From assembly GCF_001641615.1 (NCBI RefSeq), contig NZ_LRRU01000019.1:1-64000 (forward strand): a DNA stretch of 64,000 bases. Direction: 5' to 3'. Both the position numbers and the translations under genes were made by a program. Positions 17,149 through 26,488 of this stretch are shown here, in pieces (the first letter of the stretch is position 1; every line of letters starts with the position of its first letter). Source of the DNA: Pseudoalteromonas gelatinilytica. GTDB taxonomy: Bacteria; Pseudomonadota; Gammaproteobacteria; Enterobacterales; Alteromonadaceae. The notes beneath the pieces are model-generated. The model saw only the letters and a list, made by a program, of their open reading frames with translations, searched no databases and was not told where the DNA came from.

Positions 17149-19131
17149 GTGAAGCTTTTAAGATGTTCAGCACTTTTTTCAATTGCAGTTGCCTCAACCA
17201 TTCCACTGGTTGCAAACGCAACAGACGAGCAAGACTTATTCTCTTTAAGTTTTGAAGACTTGCTTGATGTACAAGTCGATATTGCTAGTAAAACCAGCGA
17301 AACCCTGTCTTCTGTTCCCTCGACAATGAGTGTATTTAGCCGTAAACAAATTCAAGCACTTGGTGTTGATAACGCTTATGAAGTAATGAATTTTGTGCCA
17401 GGTATGCAATCAACCCGTGGTGATTGGGTTGGTGCCGTGCCTAAAGATCATGCTCGGGGAGTGTATCTTGATAGCGGTAATGTACTGGTGATGATCAATG
17501 GTGAGCGAGTCAATGAATCATCATTTGGTAAAGCCTCTGTTTACATGCCTTATATCCCTATTGAAGTGATCGAAAAAATAGAGTTTATTCGCGGCCCCGG
17601 CTCGGCGCTATATGGCAGTAATGCGTTTTTAGGGGTGATGAATATTGTTACCTCTAAAGAACGAAACGCACTGCAACTTGTGGTTGGCAACAATGGTCGC
17701 TATGGGGCAACAGGGCAGTTTAATACCTCTTTTAGTGATGATACATCACTCTTTGCGAGTATTTCTTATGATCAAAAAGACGGCGAAAGCTATCCGCAAG
17801 GGGTAAAAGATCCTCTTGAGGCGCTTTATTTAGAAGCGGGTGTTGATTACAAAAAGCTGAAACTACGCGCACGTTACAACGAAACCTCTCTTGATGAGTT
17901 TTTAAACCTTGCTGGCTATTCAACACAAAACCAACACACCAGTGATAACACCTTTGTTGGAATAAAATATAACTGGGTTAATAACGATAAGTTAAAACTC
18001 GATTCTAGTTACTCGTACACCAAACATAATATCTCAAGTGCTGGATTAATCGCTGCATTTGACGATATACCTGACTTTTTACTTGGCCCAGCTTGGCAAA
18101 CAACCGATAGCAAATTTGAGACTGAACTGAGTTATCAAATTGAAAATCAATGGCAGCTTGCAGCGGGTATAGAATACGCAGAGGCTAAACAAGTCGAAGC
18201 AGGGGTGCGTACTAGTTACTATGATGATGAGTCGATGTTAGTCATTATTGATCCCGCTTATTATCAGCAAGGTATTGTGACTGTGATGGACTTTCCTGAA
18301 TTTGCATCACTTAAGTATACCTTCGAAACATATAGCGCCTACGGGCAGTTAAAAATACCTTATTCAGATGCACTTACTTTATTTGTAGGGGCTCGCTATG
18401 ACGATGTGAAAGACATCGACAGTAAATTCTCGCCTCGTCTTGCCGCTGTTTATGTAATAAACCCAGAGCATACTGTGAAAGTGCAATATGGCGAATCGTT
18501 CAGAACTCCGGTTACTAATGAGCTTTTTTCAAATGATGATGTCACCGTAGGCAACCCATCACTTCGCTCTGAGTCGGTAAAAACGACTGAGCTTGTTTGG
18601 CATTATCAAACCTCAGAGTTACAAGCTAATGCTGTGCTTTTTTATAATGAACTCAATGATTTTATTAACATTGAGCCAACACAATCTACGAACGCTTTGT
18701 TTACATTTGCAAATTCATTTAATACCCAAAACAGTGGTATCGAGCTTGATGGCACTTGGCAATCAAGTAAAGAGTTCTCTGTAACGGGCACTTATACGCA
18801 ATACTTTGAAGATCCAATTAATGCGAGCTTTAAACGTTTTGCAAGCTTAGTGAGTAGTTATAACTTATCTGACAGTTGGCAAGTGAGTTTAAACCTATTG
18901 TGGCGTGATAAAGTTGAGGTAAGTTCAGTTACCGGTGCTCACTTCAAACAGTCGGCCTATAGCTTAGTCGGTGGTAGTGTAAAATGGCAGTTAAACGCCA
19001 ATAGCCAACTTATGCTGAAAGCTGAAAACCTATTCGGCAAAAAATATAACGTGTTTGATCCTCGAATGGACAATGGCGCAGTCGCTGGTACAAGCGAAGA
19101 TTTATCGTTACACTACCAATTCAATTTCTAG
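17149..19131 (+). CDS. TonB-dependent receptor in the DctB/DctD-like operon
   Basis: An outer-membrane receptor of about 661 residues. From the GTG at 17149 there is a clean signal peptide (KLLRCSALF..., cleavage after VANA). The mature N-terminus carries LFSLSFEDLLDVQVDIASKT, a segment typical of one receptor group. The plug has VLVMINGERVNES and EKIEFIRGPGSALYGSNAFLG, and the barrel ends in Phe (LSLHYQFNF). An upstream TTG at 17071 would also be in frame but spoils the signal peptide. A DctB-like kinase begins 23 bases downstream, so receptor, kinase and regulator are one operon. The receptor may import or report the ligand of this system. Substrate not determinable. Confidence 0.88.
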   Translation: MKLLRCSALFSIAVASTIPLVANATDEQDLFSLSFEDLLDVQVDIASKTSETLSSVPSTMSVFSRKQIQALGVDNAYEVMNFVPGMQSTRGDWVGAVPKDHARGVYLDSGNVLVMINGERVNESSFGKASVYMPYIPIEVIEKIEFIRGPGSALYGSNAFLGVMNIVTSKERNALQLVVGNNGRYGATGQFNTSFSDDTSLFASISYDQKDGESYPQGVKDPLEALYLEAGVDYKKLKLRARYNETSLDEFLNLAGYSTQNQHTSDNTFVGIKYNWVNNDKLKLDSSYSYTKHNISSAGLIAAFDDIPDFLLGPAWQTTDSKFETELSYQIENQWQLAAGIEYAEAKQVEAGVRTSYYDDESMLVIIDPAYYQQGIVTVMDFPEFASLKYTFETYSAYGQLKIPYSDALTLFVGARYDDVKDIDSKFSPRLAAVYVINPEHTVKVQYGESFRTPVTNELFSNDDVTVGNPSLRSESVKTTELVWHYQTSELQANAVLFYNELNDFINIEPTQSTNALFTFANSFNTQNSGIELDGTWQSSKEFSVTGTYTQYFEDPINASFKRFASLVSSYNLSDSWQVSLNLLWRDKVEVSSVTGAHFKQSAYSLVGGSVKWQLNANSQLMLKAENLFGKKYNVFDPRMDNGAVAGTSEDLSLHYQFNF

Positions 19132-19154
19132 TTGCGCTGCTCACAAAGGTTTGA

Positions 19155-20894
19155 ATGTCGTCATTAAGTAAAAAGTTAGTTATTGCAGGTGCAATGCTTT
19201 TGTTGTTGCTTGTGTTAGTTTTTTACGTTGGACGCGCTCACGATTATCAACAAGCAGAGCAACAAAGTCGCGTACAAGCGACTCAGTTAAGTCATTATTT
19301 CTCAAGTGAATTAGCCCGATTTAAAACCATTCCTACCCTAGTGAGCGCCAATGATTTAGTTAAATCTTTTGTTGTAAAGCAAGGGATTGGCGAGCAAGCC
19401 GTTAATTATTATTTAGAAGATATTCAACGTGCCAGTGGTGCATCTGATGTCTATTTGATGGATTTAACAGGCTCTGTTGTGGCAAGCAGTAACTGGCAGG
19501 TTGATTACACCTTTTTAGGCAGCAACTTTGCTTTTCGGCCTTATTTTTATTTAGCCAAGCAAGGTGAAAAAGTGGCTTATTTTGCTTTGGGCATGCGCTC
19601 AAGTGAGCGAGGTATATACTTTTCAGAGCCGGTTATCGATGAAGGTAACGTTATTGCCGTTGTCACTTTAAAAGTGAATGCGAAAAAGTTTGAACAAGAC
19701 CGTCAGCTACTTAATGCATCAGACAGCACTCATTTTTATATCGCATTAGAAGACAGTGTCATAGTGATGTCAGACGTTGAGGATTGGCGCTTAAAAGCAC
19801 TTACATCACTTAATGATGAACAAATGGCCGCTTTGATTAAGTCGCGGCGCTACTTGTCTCATAAACCGAGTTTACTGGCTTATACTAATAAGCCATTAAG
19901 TGAACAGACCGCTCAGCAAAATATACAACTTGATGGCAAACAAGCGCGCTATATCAGCGCTTCAGAAAAAATAGCGATTATTAACGCTAACGCCACTGTG
20001 CTGGTGGATGTAACGAATGTGGAACTTGCACAAATTCCAAGGCTTTTGTGGTTTAGTGTGTTTTATGCCATTGCCGTGGTGTTAATTCATATGGCTATGG
20101 TGCGTTTTGCGGGCTATAAAAAGCTTCTGTTTTCAAGGCACAGCCTTGAGCAAGAAGTGATCGAGCGAACTCAAGCGCTCGAAAAAGCCCAAAAAGCGCT
20201 GATCCAAACAGCTAAACTTGCAACGATAGGTCAATTAAGTGCGGGCATTAATCATGAAATCAATCAGCCACTAAGTGCCATGAATACATATTTAGTGAGT
20301 GCAAAACGGTTACTTATTAAAGGCAATATTGAGCAAGCCAGTGAAAATTTAGTGCTGGTGCAATCTCTAATAGAGCGTGTTCACAAAATTGTCGCTCAGC
20401 TTAAGCATTTTAGTAAACCCGCACAAACCCAACTTAGGCAGCAAAGCTTAGCGAGCATGTTAAAAAATGCGTTAATGATCGCCAGCGCCCAGTTAAAGCA
20501 AGACGATATCGAGGTAAAAGCTGCTGATATTGACGCAAACATTACTGTGTGGGTCGATAGCGTTAAGTTTGAACAAGTATTGGTCAACGTGATCACCAAT
20601 GCCAGCCAAGCTATGAGTGAATCTGAAAAGCGTGAATTGAGTTTCGAGCTCGAACTATTCGATGACCGCGTTAAGCTATCAATTCTTGATACAGGCCTAG
20701 GTATTGATCAACACGCATTAGGTAACATCTTTGAGCCATTTTACAGTACTAAAACCAGCAATGGTTTAGGTTTGGGCTTATCTATTTCACGGCAAATTAT
20801 CGACTCATTTAATGGTCGATTATCTGCGCACAACCGCCCTGAAGGCGGCGCACAATTTATAATAACCTTACAAACAAATAAGGAACCCTCATGA
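19155..20894 (+). CDS. DctB-like sensor histidine kinase
   Basis: A 579-residue inner-membrane kinase. A transmembrane helix at about 8-27 and a second at 297-316 enclose a periplasmic double-Cache sensor. The sensor contains the DctB signature: SSNWQVDY, FAFRPYF and ALGMRSSERGIYFSEPV, the region that binds C4-dicarboxylates in DctB. A coiled coil leads to the HisKA domain with His367 (GINHEINQPLSAM). The HATPase domain has the N box (NVITNASQAM) and G boxes (DTGLGI, GLGLGL). It overlaps the regulator gene by four bases. It should phosphorylate the DctD-like protein in response to a dicarboxylate or related acid. Ligand identity is inferred from family. Confidence 0.9.
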   Translation: MSSLSKKLVIAGAMLLLLLVLVFYVGRAHDYQQAEQQSRVQATQLSHYFSSELARFKTIPTLVSANDLVKSFVVKQGIGEQAVNYYLEDIQRASGASDVYLMDLTGSVVASSNWQVDYTFLGSNFAFRPYFYLAKQGEKVAYFALGMRSSERGIYFSEPVIDEGNVIAVVTLKVNAKKFEQDRQLLNASDSTHFYIALEDSVIVMSDVEDWRLKALTSLNDEQMAALIKSRRYLSHKPSLLAYTNKPLSEQTAQQNIQLDGKQARYISASEKIAIINANATVLVDVTNVELAQIPRLLWFSVFYAIAVVLIHMAMVRFAGYKKLLFSRHSLEQEVIERTQALEKAQKALIQTAKLATIGQLSAGINHEINQPLSAMNTYLVSAKRLLIKGNIEQASENLVLVQSLIERVHKIVAQLKHFSKPAQTQLRQQSLASMLKNALMIASAQLKQDDIEVKAADIDANITVWVDSVKFEQVLVNVITNASQAMSESEKRELSFELELFDDRVKLSILDTGLGIDQHALGNIFEPFYSTKTSNGLGLGLSISRQIIDSFNGRLSAHNRPEGGAQFIITLQTNKEPS

Positions 20895-22261
20895 GTGAAG
20901 TTGCAGCGACCTGTAATCAGGTAATCGTTATTGATGACGAAGCGGTGATCCGCGATTCATTAAAGCAACTCCTTGAGATTGAAGGTTATCAAGTTCAGTG
21001 TTTTAGTGAGCCTACAGCGGCACTTTCAAAATTAAGTCGTCGTTTTGAAGGGATTGTATTAAGTGATATAAACATGCCCAAAATGGACGGTTTGGCTTTT
21101 TTAGAGCAAGTTAAAGCCTTTGATAGCGAACTGCCGGTTATTTTTCTTACCGGCTTTGCTGATGTATCTGTGGCCGTTAAAGCCATGCAACTTGGCGCAT
21201 ATGATTTATTTGAAAAACCACTGACAGAGCAATTGTTAGACTGTATCGCGCGCGCTTCAGAAAAACGTGCTTTAGTGATGGAAAACCGAGCCTTAAAAAT
21301 TGCCGTAGAGAAAACCTCTGCACCTGGTGTGCGAATTTTAGGTGAAACCGAGCAAATGCAACAAATGATGCATTTACTCAATGCGGTAATCGATACCCCC
21401 GCCGATGTGCTTATAGAAGGTGAAACAGGCACGGGTAAGGAGTTAGTCGCTCGTTACTTGCACGATCAAAGTAATAGATCAGCGGCTAATTTTGTTGCCA
21501 TAAACTGCGGTGCAATCCCTGAGCAACTTATCGAAAGCGAACTCTTTGGTGCAGCCAGTGGCGCATACACTGGGGCAACACAATCTCGCCAAGGTAAGTT
21601 TGAATTTGCCAAAGGCGGCACTGTCTTTTTAGATGAAATAGAGTCAACGCCCGCAAGTTTACAAGTAAAGTTATTAAGGGTACTTGAAGAGCGAAAAGTA
21701 ACGCCTGTAGGTGATAACCATGCTATTGATTTAGACGTGCGTATTGTTGCTGCCACCAAAGTTGATTTAATGAGCTTAGTTGAAGCAGGGGAGTTCAGAG
21801 CTGATTTATATTACCGCTTAAACTTAGTGAAAGTGAGCATCCCGGCATTACGCGATAGAAAAGCTGATATTCCGCTGCTGTTTAAGCATTTTAGCTCGAT
21901 AGCAGCGACACGTTTTCATAAACCACCTGCACCACTGAGTAGTGAAGCAAAGCAGCGACTCCTTGCTTACGATTGGCCGGGAAATGTGCGAGAGCTTAGA
22001 AATCAGGCTGAACGTGCGGTATTGCTAGGTTCTGATTTGGCTTTTGCTTCTTATAGTGATACAAACAATGAAAACGAACTTGCTCAGGATTTAAGTCTTG
22101 CCGAGAAGATTAGCTTTTATGAGCAGTCACTCATCGAAGAAGCGTTAGAACGAAACAACGGCAGCATAAAAGACACCATGGTCACATTACAAATTGCCCG
22201 TAAAACCCTCTACGACAAGATGAGCAAATACGGTATTAATCGCGAAATGTTCAAAGATTAA
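20891..22261 (+). CDS. DctD-like sigma-54-dependent response regulator
   Basis: A 456-residue NtrC-family activator. The receiver domain has the acidic pair at 15-16, Asp59 (VLSDINMPKMDG) and Lys at FEKPL. The AAA+ domain has Walker A GETGTGKE, the sigma-54-contacting loop GAYTGA (Tyr in place of the usual Phe), Walker B GGTVFLDEIE and the arginine-finger region FRADLYYRLN. The C-terminal Fis-type helix-turn-helix ends at DTMVTLQIARKTLYDKM. Such proteins hydrolyse ATP to open sigma-54 promoters. A well-formed -24/-12 element lies 155 bases downstream, in front of the porin gene, making porin and symporter the obvious targets. Confidence 0.92.
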   Translation: MSEVAATCNQVIVIDDEAVIRDSLKQLLEIEGYQVQCFSEPTAALSKLSRRFEGIVLSDINMPKMDGLAFLEQVKAFDSELPVIFLTGFADVSVAVKAMQLGAYDLFEKPLTEQLLDCIARASEKRALVMENRALKIAVEKTSAPGVRILGETEQMQQMMHLLNAVIDTPADVLIEGETGTGKELVARYLHDQSNRSAANFVAINCGAIPEQLIESELFGAASGAYTGATQSRQGKFEFAKGGTVFLDEIESTPASLQVKLLRVLEERKVTPVGDNHAIDLDVRIVAATKVDLMSLVEAGEFRADLYYRLNLVKVSIPALRDRKADIPLLFKHFSSIAATRFHKPPAPLSSEAKQRLLAYDWPGNVRELRNQAERAVLLGSDLAFASYSDTNNENELAQDLSLAEKISFYEQSLIEEALERNNGSIKDTMVTLQIARKTLYDKMSKYGINREMFKD

Positions 22262-22289
22262 ACAAACCTCTCAGATTAAACGCTTCACA

Positions 22290-22342
22290 ATGGGTGGAAC
22301 TGGTGACAGCACAGGTTTAAAAATGTGTGGAGATCCACCCAT
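22290..22342. promoter_or_regulatory. candidate activator-binding palindromes upstream of the sigma-54 promoter
   Basis: ATGGGTGGA (22290-22298) and TCCACCCAT (22334-22342) form a nine-base inverted repeat. Inside, GTGGA-GA-TCCAC (22327-22338) is a compact palindrome sharing the same half-site. They sit roughly 75-125 bases above the -24 element, the usual distance for NtrC-class enhancers. They are proposed as binding sites of the DctD-like regulator; no footprint data exist here. Confidence 0.5.
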
Positions 22343-22414
22343 AAAAGCCAGCCTAAAAAATGTCAATAAAGTTAAATTGCTGTTATTTAAGGGTTTTTAT
22401 TAAATTATCTAAGT

Positions 22415-22430
22415 TGGCAACCAACTTGCC
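22415..22430 (+). promoter_or_regulatory. sigma-54 (-24/-12) promoter for porin and symporter
   Basis: TTGGCA-ACCAA-CTTGCC contains GG at 22416-22417 and GC at 22428-22429 with exactly ten bases between, matching the TGGCAC-N5-TTGC consensus. Transcription would start near 22441, leaving a leader of about 33 bases with AATAAGGGG as the ribosome site. It follows the gene for a sigma-54 activator directly. Confidence 0.8.
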
Positions 22431-22474
22431 TTACTAGTTAGGAACAACAATTTGAACCTAATAAGGGGCGCATA

Positions 22475-23434
22475 ATGACAACAATATTCACTCATACAAA
22501 AACACGTGTAGCAGCGGCAGTAGTGTTAGCGAGCACAGCAGGCTCAGCAATGGCAGCAGATTACGCGGTATACGGTAAAGCAGAAGTTCAAATAGCAAAC
22601 ACAGATACAGGCGTTATGCGTTATGCAGAAGAGGGCACTCAAATCGAAGCCCCTTTCTCGCGTATTGGTATTAAAGGTAGCCACAAATTAACTGAGTCAC
22701 TTAAAGCAGTATTCAAATACGAAGTACAAGTAAAAGGCTTTGAGCATGATGATACTGATGAGCCATTTTCAGCTCGTAATACTTACTTAGGTCTTGCTGG
22801 CGATTTTGGTGAAGTCGTTGTAGGCCGTAACGACACCCGTTTTAAATATTCTGAAGGTAAAGTTGACGGCTTTAACGAAACCCAAGCTGATATCGCTCAG
22901 CTGATCCCTGGTCAAGACCGTATCGGCGATACCATTACTTACAGCTCAAAAACGTATGGTGGCGCATCACTTGCGCTAACTTATGCACCAAAAGATGATA
23001 GCAGCAATGATGAATCTGGTTATGCTGCAACGGTTATTTATGGTGACCGTGCATTAAAATCTAAAGACTACTATGTCGCTATCAGCCATGTTGATGCACT
23101 AAATAAGTTAACAGCAAGCCGTGTGGTTGCCGCATGGAAACATGAAAACCTACAGTTAGCAGGTTTATTCCAACGCAGTGAATCTACCGACGGTACGAAA
23201 GAAGGCAATGGTTATGCAATTAGTGCAAGCTACGCAATCGATAAATGGGTACCGAAACTGCAATACGTTAAAGACGACTCAAAGATCCGCCATGCTGAAG
23301 AAGGTAAACAATGGACAGCAGGTGTTGACTATAACTTCGATAAACAAACTACAGCATACTTATTCTATACTGATTTAGATTTAGAACTTGAATCAGACAA
23401 CAGCGTTGCACTTGGCCTTAAATACAAGTTCTAA
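22475..23434 (+). CDS. general porin (Gram-negative porin family)
   Basis: A 319-residue trimeric-porin-like outer-membrane protein: signal peptide ending at SAMA, first strand ADYAVYGKAEVQIAN, the GDFGEVVVGRNDT turn typical of Porin_4 proteins, and a last strand ending in Phe (VALGLKYKF). It would let small anions through the outer membrane. The symporter gene begins 9 bases after its stop. Both lie behind the -24/-12 promoter at 22415, so outer- and inner-membrane steps of one uptake route appear co-regulated by the DctB/DctD-like pair. Confidence 0.9.
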   Translation: MTTIFTHTKTRVAAAVVLASTAGSAMAADYAVYGKAEVQIANTDTGVMRYAEEGTQIEAPFSRIGIKGSHKLTESLKAVFKYEVQVKGFEHDDTDEPFSARNTYLGLAGDFGEVVVGRNDTRFKYSEGKVDGFNETQADIAQLIPGQDRIGDTITYSSKTYGGASLALTYAPKDDSSNDESGYAATVIYGDRALKSKDYYVAISHVDALNKLTASRVVAAWKHENLQLAGLFQRSESTDGTKEGNGYAISASYAIDKWVPKLQYVKDDSKIRHAEEGKQWTAGVDYNFDKQTTAYLFYTDLDLELESDNSVALGLKYKF

Positions 23435-23443
23435 GGAGTCGGT

Positions 23444-24922
23444 ATGTCATTAGTAAATCAAACAAAAGATGGCTCACAGCCACGCCCATTAATGAGCACA
23501 GTAATGTTACTGCTAGGCCCATTAGTGATGTTATTAACTTGCTTAATTGATCCACCTGCGGGTATGAGCGTACCAGCACTACGTACCGCAGGCCTTGCAT
23601 TTTGGATGGCTTCTTGGTGGGTAAGCGAAGTTGTGCCAATTCCTGCTACTTCATTATTGCCACTGGTTATATCACCTCTTGCTGATATTGCAGCAATCAA
23701 AGGGGTCGCGTCACCTTATGCACACCCTTTGATCTTTTTATTCTTAGGCGGCTTTTTGATCTCAATCGCGATGGAGCGTTGGGGTTTACATAAGCGCATT
23801 GCACTTAATACTATGCTTCGTGCTGGTACTAAGCCAAGCCTACAAATTTTAGCCATGATGTTAGTAACGGCATTTTTATCAATGTGGATGTCAAATACAG
23901 CGACCGCTGTGATGATGTTACCGATTGCTATGTCGATTACTATGTTGGTTAAACAGTCTAACCCTGATAATGACCAATTTGGTAAAGCATTATTATTATC
24001 AATTGCTTACGGTGCAAGTATCGGTGGTATTGCTACTTTAATTGGTACACCACCCAATGCATTAATGGCTGCGTATTTATCAGACAGCTACAAGATTGAT
24101 ATTGGCTTTGCTGAGTGGATGAAAGTCGGTGTACCACTTGCGTCCGTGATGCTTATTTTATGCTGGGTGTGGCTAACTAAATTTGCCTACAAAGTAGATA
24201 CACAATGTGCAAAAGCAGCGAGTAAAGATACTAAATCGTTATTCTTATCGCAGTTACAAGAGCTTGGTGCAATGCAACGCGCTGAAAAAGGCGTAGCAGC
24301 CGTGTTTGTTTTAGCGGCAGTATGCTGGATCTTCAGGCCTCTACTGGCTGATTTTTCAGGCTTGAAAATCTCTGATACCGGTATTGCTATAGCGGCAGCA
24401 TTATTGCTGTTCGTGTTACCAGCAAACAAAGGTGATGGTGAGCGTATTCTTGATTGGGAAAGTGCCGCTAAAGTACCTTGGGGCGTGTTGCTATTATTCG
24501 GTGGTGGTTTAACACTGGCTGCGCAAATTAAATCTTCAGGTCTTGCTGAATACATTGCTCACATGATTGAAGGGGCGAGTGCAATTCCATTGGTATTAAG
24601 TGTACTTGCAGTGGCAACCCTTATTACTTTCTTAACTGAGATCACCAGTAACACAGCCACAGCGGCAGGTTTCTTACCACTATTAGGCCCAGTTGCTGAG
24701 TCAGTATTTGGTACACCGCTTGTATGGGTTATTCCAGCGGCTATTGCCTGTAGCTGTGCGTTTATGATGCCAGTTGCGACGCCGCCTAATGCGATCGTGT
24801 TTGGCTCTGGGCAAATACAAATGCGCGATATGATCCGCTCTGGTTTTGCACTGAACATAATTGCTATTGCGATGATCACATTAGTGACCATGACTATTGC
24901 CGCAGTGGTCTTTGGTTTTTAG
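23444..24922 (+). CDS. DASS/SLC13-family sodium-coupled dicarboxylate symporter
   Basis: A 492-residue inner-membrane carrier of the divalent anion:sodium symporter family (VcINDY-like). Both conserved SNT motifs that bind sodium and substrate carboxylates are present (WMSNTATAVMMLP and EITSNTATAAGFLP), each followed by a TPPNA element (IGTPPNALM; VATPPNAIVF). About 11-12 hydrophobic helices can be counted. The likely substrates are succinate, fumarate, malate or similar. It is second in the porin operon and ends before a strong terminator. The context with a DctB-like sensor fits C4-dicarboxylate uptake. Confidence 0.92.
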   Translation: MSLVNQTKDGSQPRPLMSTVMLLLGPLVMLLTCLIDPPAGMSVPALRTAGLAFWMASWWVSEVVPIPATSLLPLVISPLADIAAIKGVASPYAHPLIFLFLGGFLISIAMERWGLHKRIALNTMLRAGTKPSLQILAMMLVTAFLSMWMSNTATAVMMLPIAMSITMLVKQSNPDNDQFGKALLLSIAYGASIGGIATLIGTPPNALMAAYLSDSYKIDIGFAEWMKVGVPLASVMLILCWVWLTKFAYKVDTQCAKAASKDTKSLFLSQLQELGAMQRAEKGVAAVFVLAAVCWIFRPLLADFSGLKISDTGIAIAAALLLFVLPANKGDGERILDWESAAKVPWGVLLLFGGGLTLAAQIKSSGLAEYIAHMIEGASAIPLVLSVLAVATLITFLTEITSNTATAAGFLPLLGPVAESVFGTPLVWVIPAAIACSCAFMMPVATPPNAIVFGSGQIQMRDMIRSGFALNIIAIAMITLVTMTIAAVVFGF

Positions 24923-24959
24923 TTAAGCCTTTAAGTTTTCAACCTATTCCAACCAATAT

Positions 24960-24985
24960 CAGCGCTCACTTTGAGCGCTGTTTTT
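24960..24985 (+). terminator. Rho-independent terminator after the symporter
   Basis: CAGCGCTC-ACTTT-GAGCGCTG stem followed by TTTTT on plus, about 40 bases after the symporter stop. Confidence 0.85.
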
Positions 24986-25056
24986 ACATTTATAAAGTTG
25001 CTCAGATAAATTTAGCTCGTTATAGTGGCTAAAATCGTTTATCAAGAGATGATGTT

Positions 25057-26469
25057 TTGACTGATATACACGCACAATTACAGAGCGAATTTATAAAACT
25101 CAATAACGCCTTTTTGGCAGACCCTTATTTAGCGATTGATAAGCGTATTAAGCTGTTAAAAACGATAAAATCCCGCCTTATAGACAATGAGCAAGCTCTA
25201 GTTGCAGCAACAAGTAAAGACTTTGGTTACCGCACTGAGTTCGATACGGTATTGGGGGATTTACTGCCAACGGTAAAATCATTAACTGACATCATCAAGC
25301 GCTTACCTAAATGGTCACGAAACGAATCACGCAGTGTGGGTATTAGTTTATGGCCTTCATCGGCACACATTCATTATCAGCCTAAAGGAGTCGTGGGTGT
25401 TATTGCGCCGTGGAATTACCCCATTCAATTAGCATTAGTACCGGCTATTAGCGCATTAGCGGCGGGTAATCGCGTGATGTTAAAACTGAGCGAATTCACC
25501 CCACATACCAATGCTGTTATTAAGCAGATAATGGAAGGTGCACTTGCTGAGCACTGCATTATTTTTGAAGGCGAAGCCGGCACCGCAGCCGCATTTTGTG
25601 ATTTACCTTTGGCTCATTTACTGTTTACGGGCTCTACATCAGTAGGGCGTAAAGTGATGCAAGCAGCCAGTAAAAACCTCACCCCAGTTACCCTAGAGTT
25701 AGGTGGTAAATCACCGGTGGTGATTCTTGATGATGTAAATATCAAAGAGGCTGCAAAAACCCTGTTATTTGGCAAGTTAAACAACGCAGGGCAAATTTGT
25801 GTCGCCCCAGATTATGTGTTTGTACCTAAAAAGCTTGAGCATCAGTTAGTCTTACAACTTAGTGAGCTTTATAAAAAGCACTTTAAACAAGGTGTTGAAG
25901 GTAAGAACCTCACCTCGATTGTCTCTGATAGGCAATATCAACGCTTAATTGCGACACTAAATGATGCAAAAGACAAAGGGGCCCAAGTATTCGAGCCAAT
26001 AGAAGGTCATCAAGTTGATGAACTCAAACATCGCATGGGTTTGCATATTTTAACGCAAGTAAATGATGATATGCGCCTCATGCAAGATGAGATCTTTGGC
26101 CCTTTACTGCCAATTGTGAGTTATGAATCACTGCAACAAGTTATTGACACTATCAACGCCGACTCATCACCGCTTGCCTTGTATCTTCTCGGCCATGACA
26201 AAGACAAAATCAGTAAGTTAAGTTCATCAATCAGAAGTGGTACATTGGCAATTAACGATGTACTAATGCAGGTAACAGCAGATCAGTTACCATTTGGCGG
26301 TATTGGTGAGTCAGGGATGGGGCACTATCATGGCGTTGAAGGCTTTAAAACCTTTAGCCATGCACGAAATACCCTAGTATCAGGTAAGTTTAATCCACGT
26401 ACCAGCTTATTATTAAAGCAAAATAAGTTGCTGATCAAATTATTAAAATGGATGTACTTGCGCCGTTAA
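25057..26469 (+). CDS. coniferyl-aldehyde dehydrogenase-type ALDH
   Basis: A 470-residue NAD(P)-dependent aldehyde dehydrogenase. The catalytic Cys is in NNAGQICVAPDYV and the general-base Glu in TLELGGKSPVV. GVVGVIAPWNYP and FTGSTSVGRKV shape the coenzyme site, and DEIFGPLLPI is conserved. Length and a basic hydrophobic C-terminus (KLLIKLLKWMYLRR) put it with class-3-like and coniferyl aldehyde dehydrogenases, some of which dock on membranes. The start is TTG at 25057 with AAGAGATG upstream. It is monocistronic and convergent with the SEL1 gene. The natural aldehyde is unknown; lignin-derived or fatty aldehydes are both possible. Confidence 0.88.
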   Translation: MTDIHAQLQSEFIKLNNAFLADPYLAIDKRIKLLKTIKSRLIDNEQALVAATSKDFGYRTEFDTVLGDLLPTVKSLTDIIKRLPKWSRNESRSVGISLWPSSAHIHYQPKGVVGVIAPWNYPIQLALVPAISALAAGNRVMLKLSEFTPHTNAVIKQIMEGALAEHCIIFEGEAGTAAAFCDLPLAHLLFTGSTSVGRKVMQAASKNLTPVTLELGGKSPVVILDDVNIKEAAKTLLFGKLNNAGQICVAPDYVFVPKKLEHQLVLQLSELYKKHFKQGVEGKNLTSIVSDRQYQRLIATLNDAKDKGAQVFEPIEGHQVDELKHRMGLHILTQVNDDMRLMQDEIFGPLLPIVSYESLQQVIDTINADSSPLALYLLGHDKDKISKLSSSIRSGTLAINDVLMQVTADQLPFGGIGESGMGHYHGVEGFKTFSHARNTLVSGKFNPRTSLLLKQNKLLIKLLKWMYLRR

Positions 26470-26488
26470 GCGCAAGTACTATGCGTAT

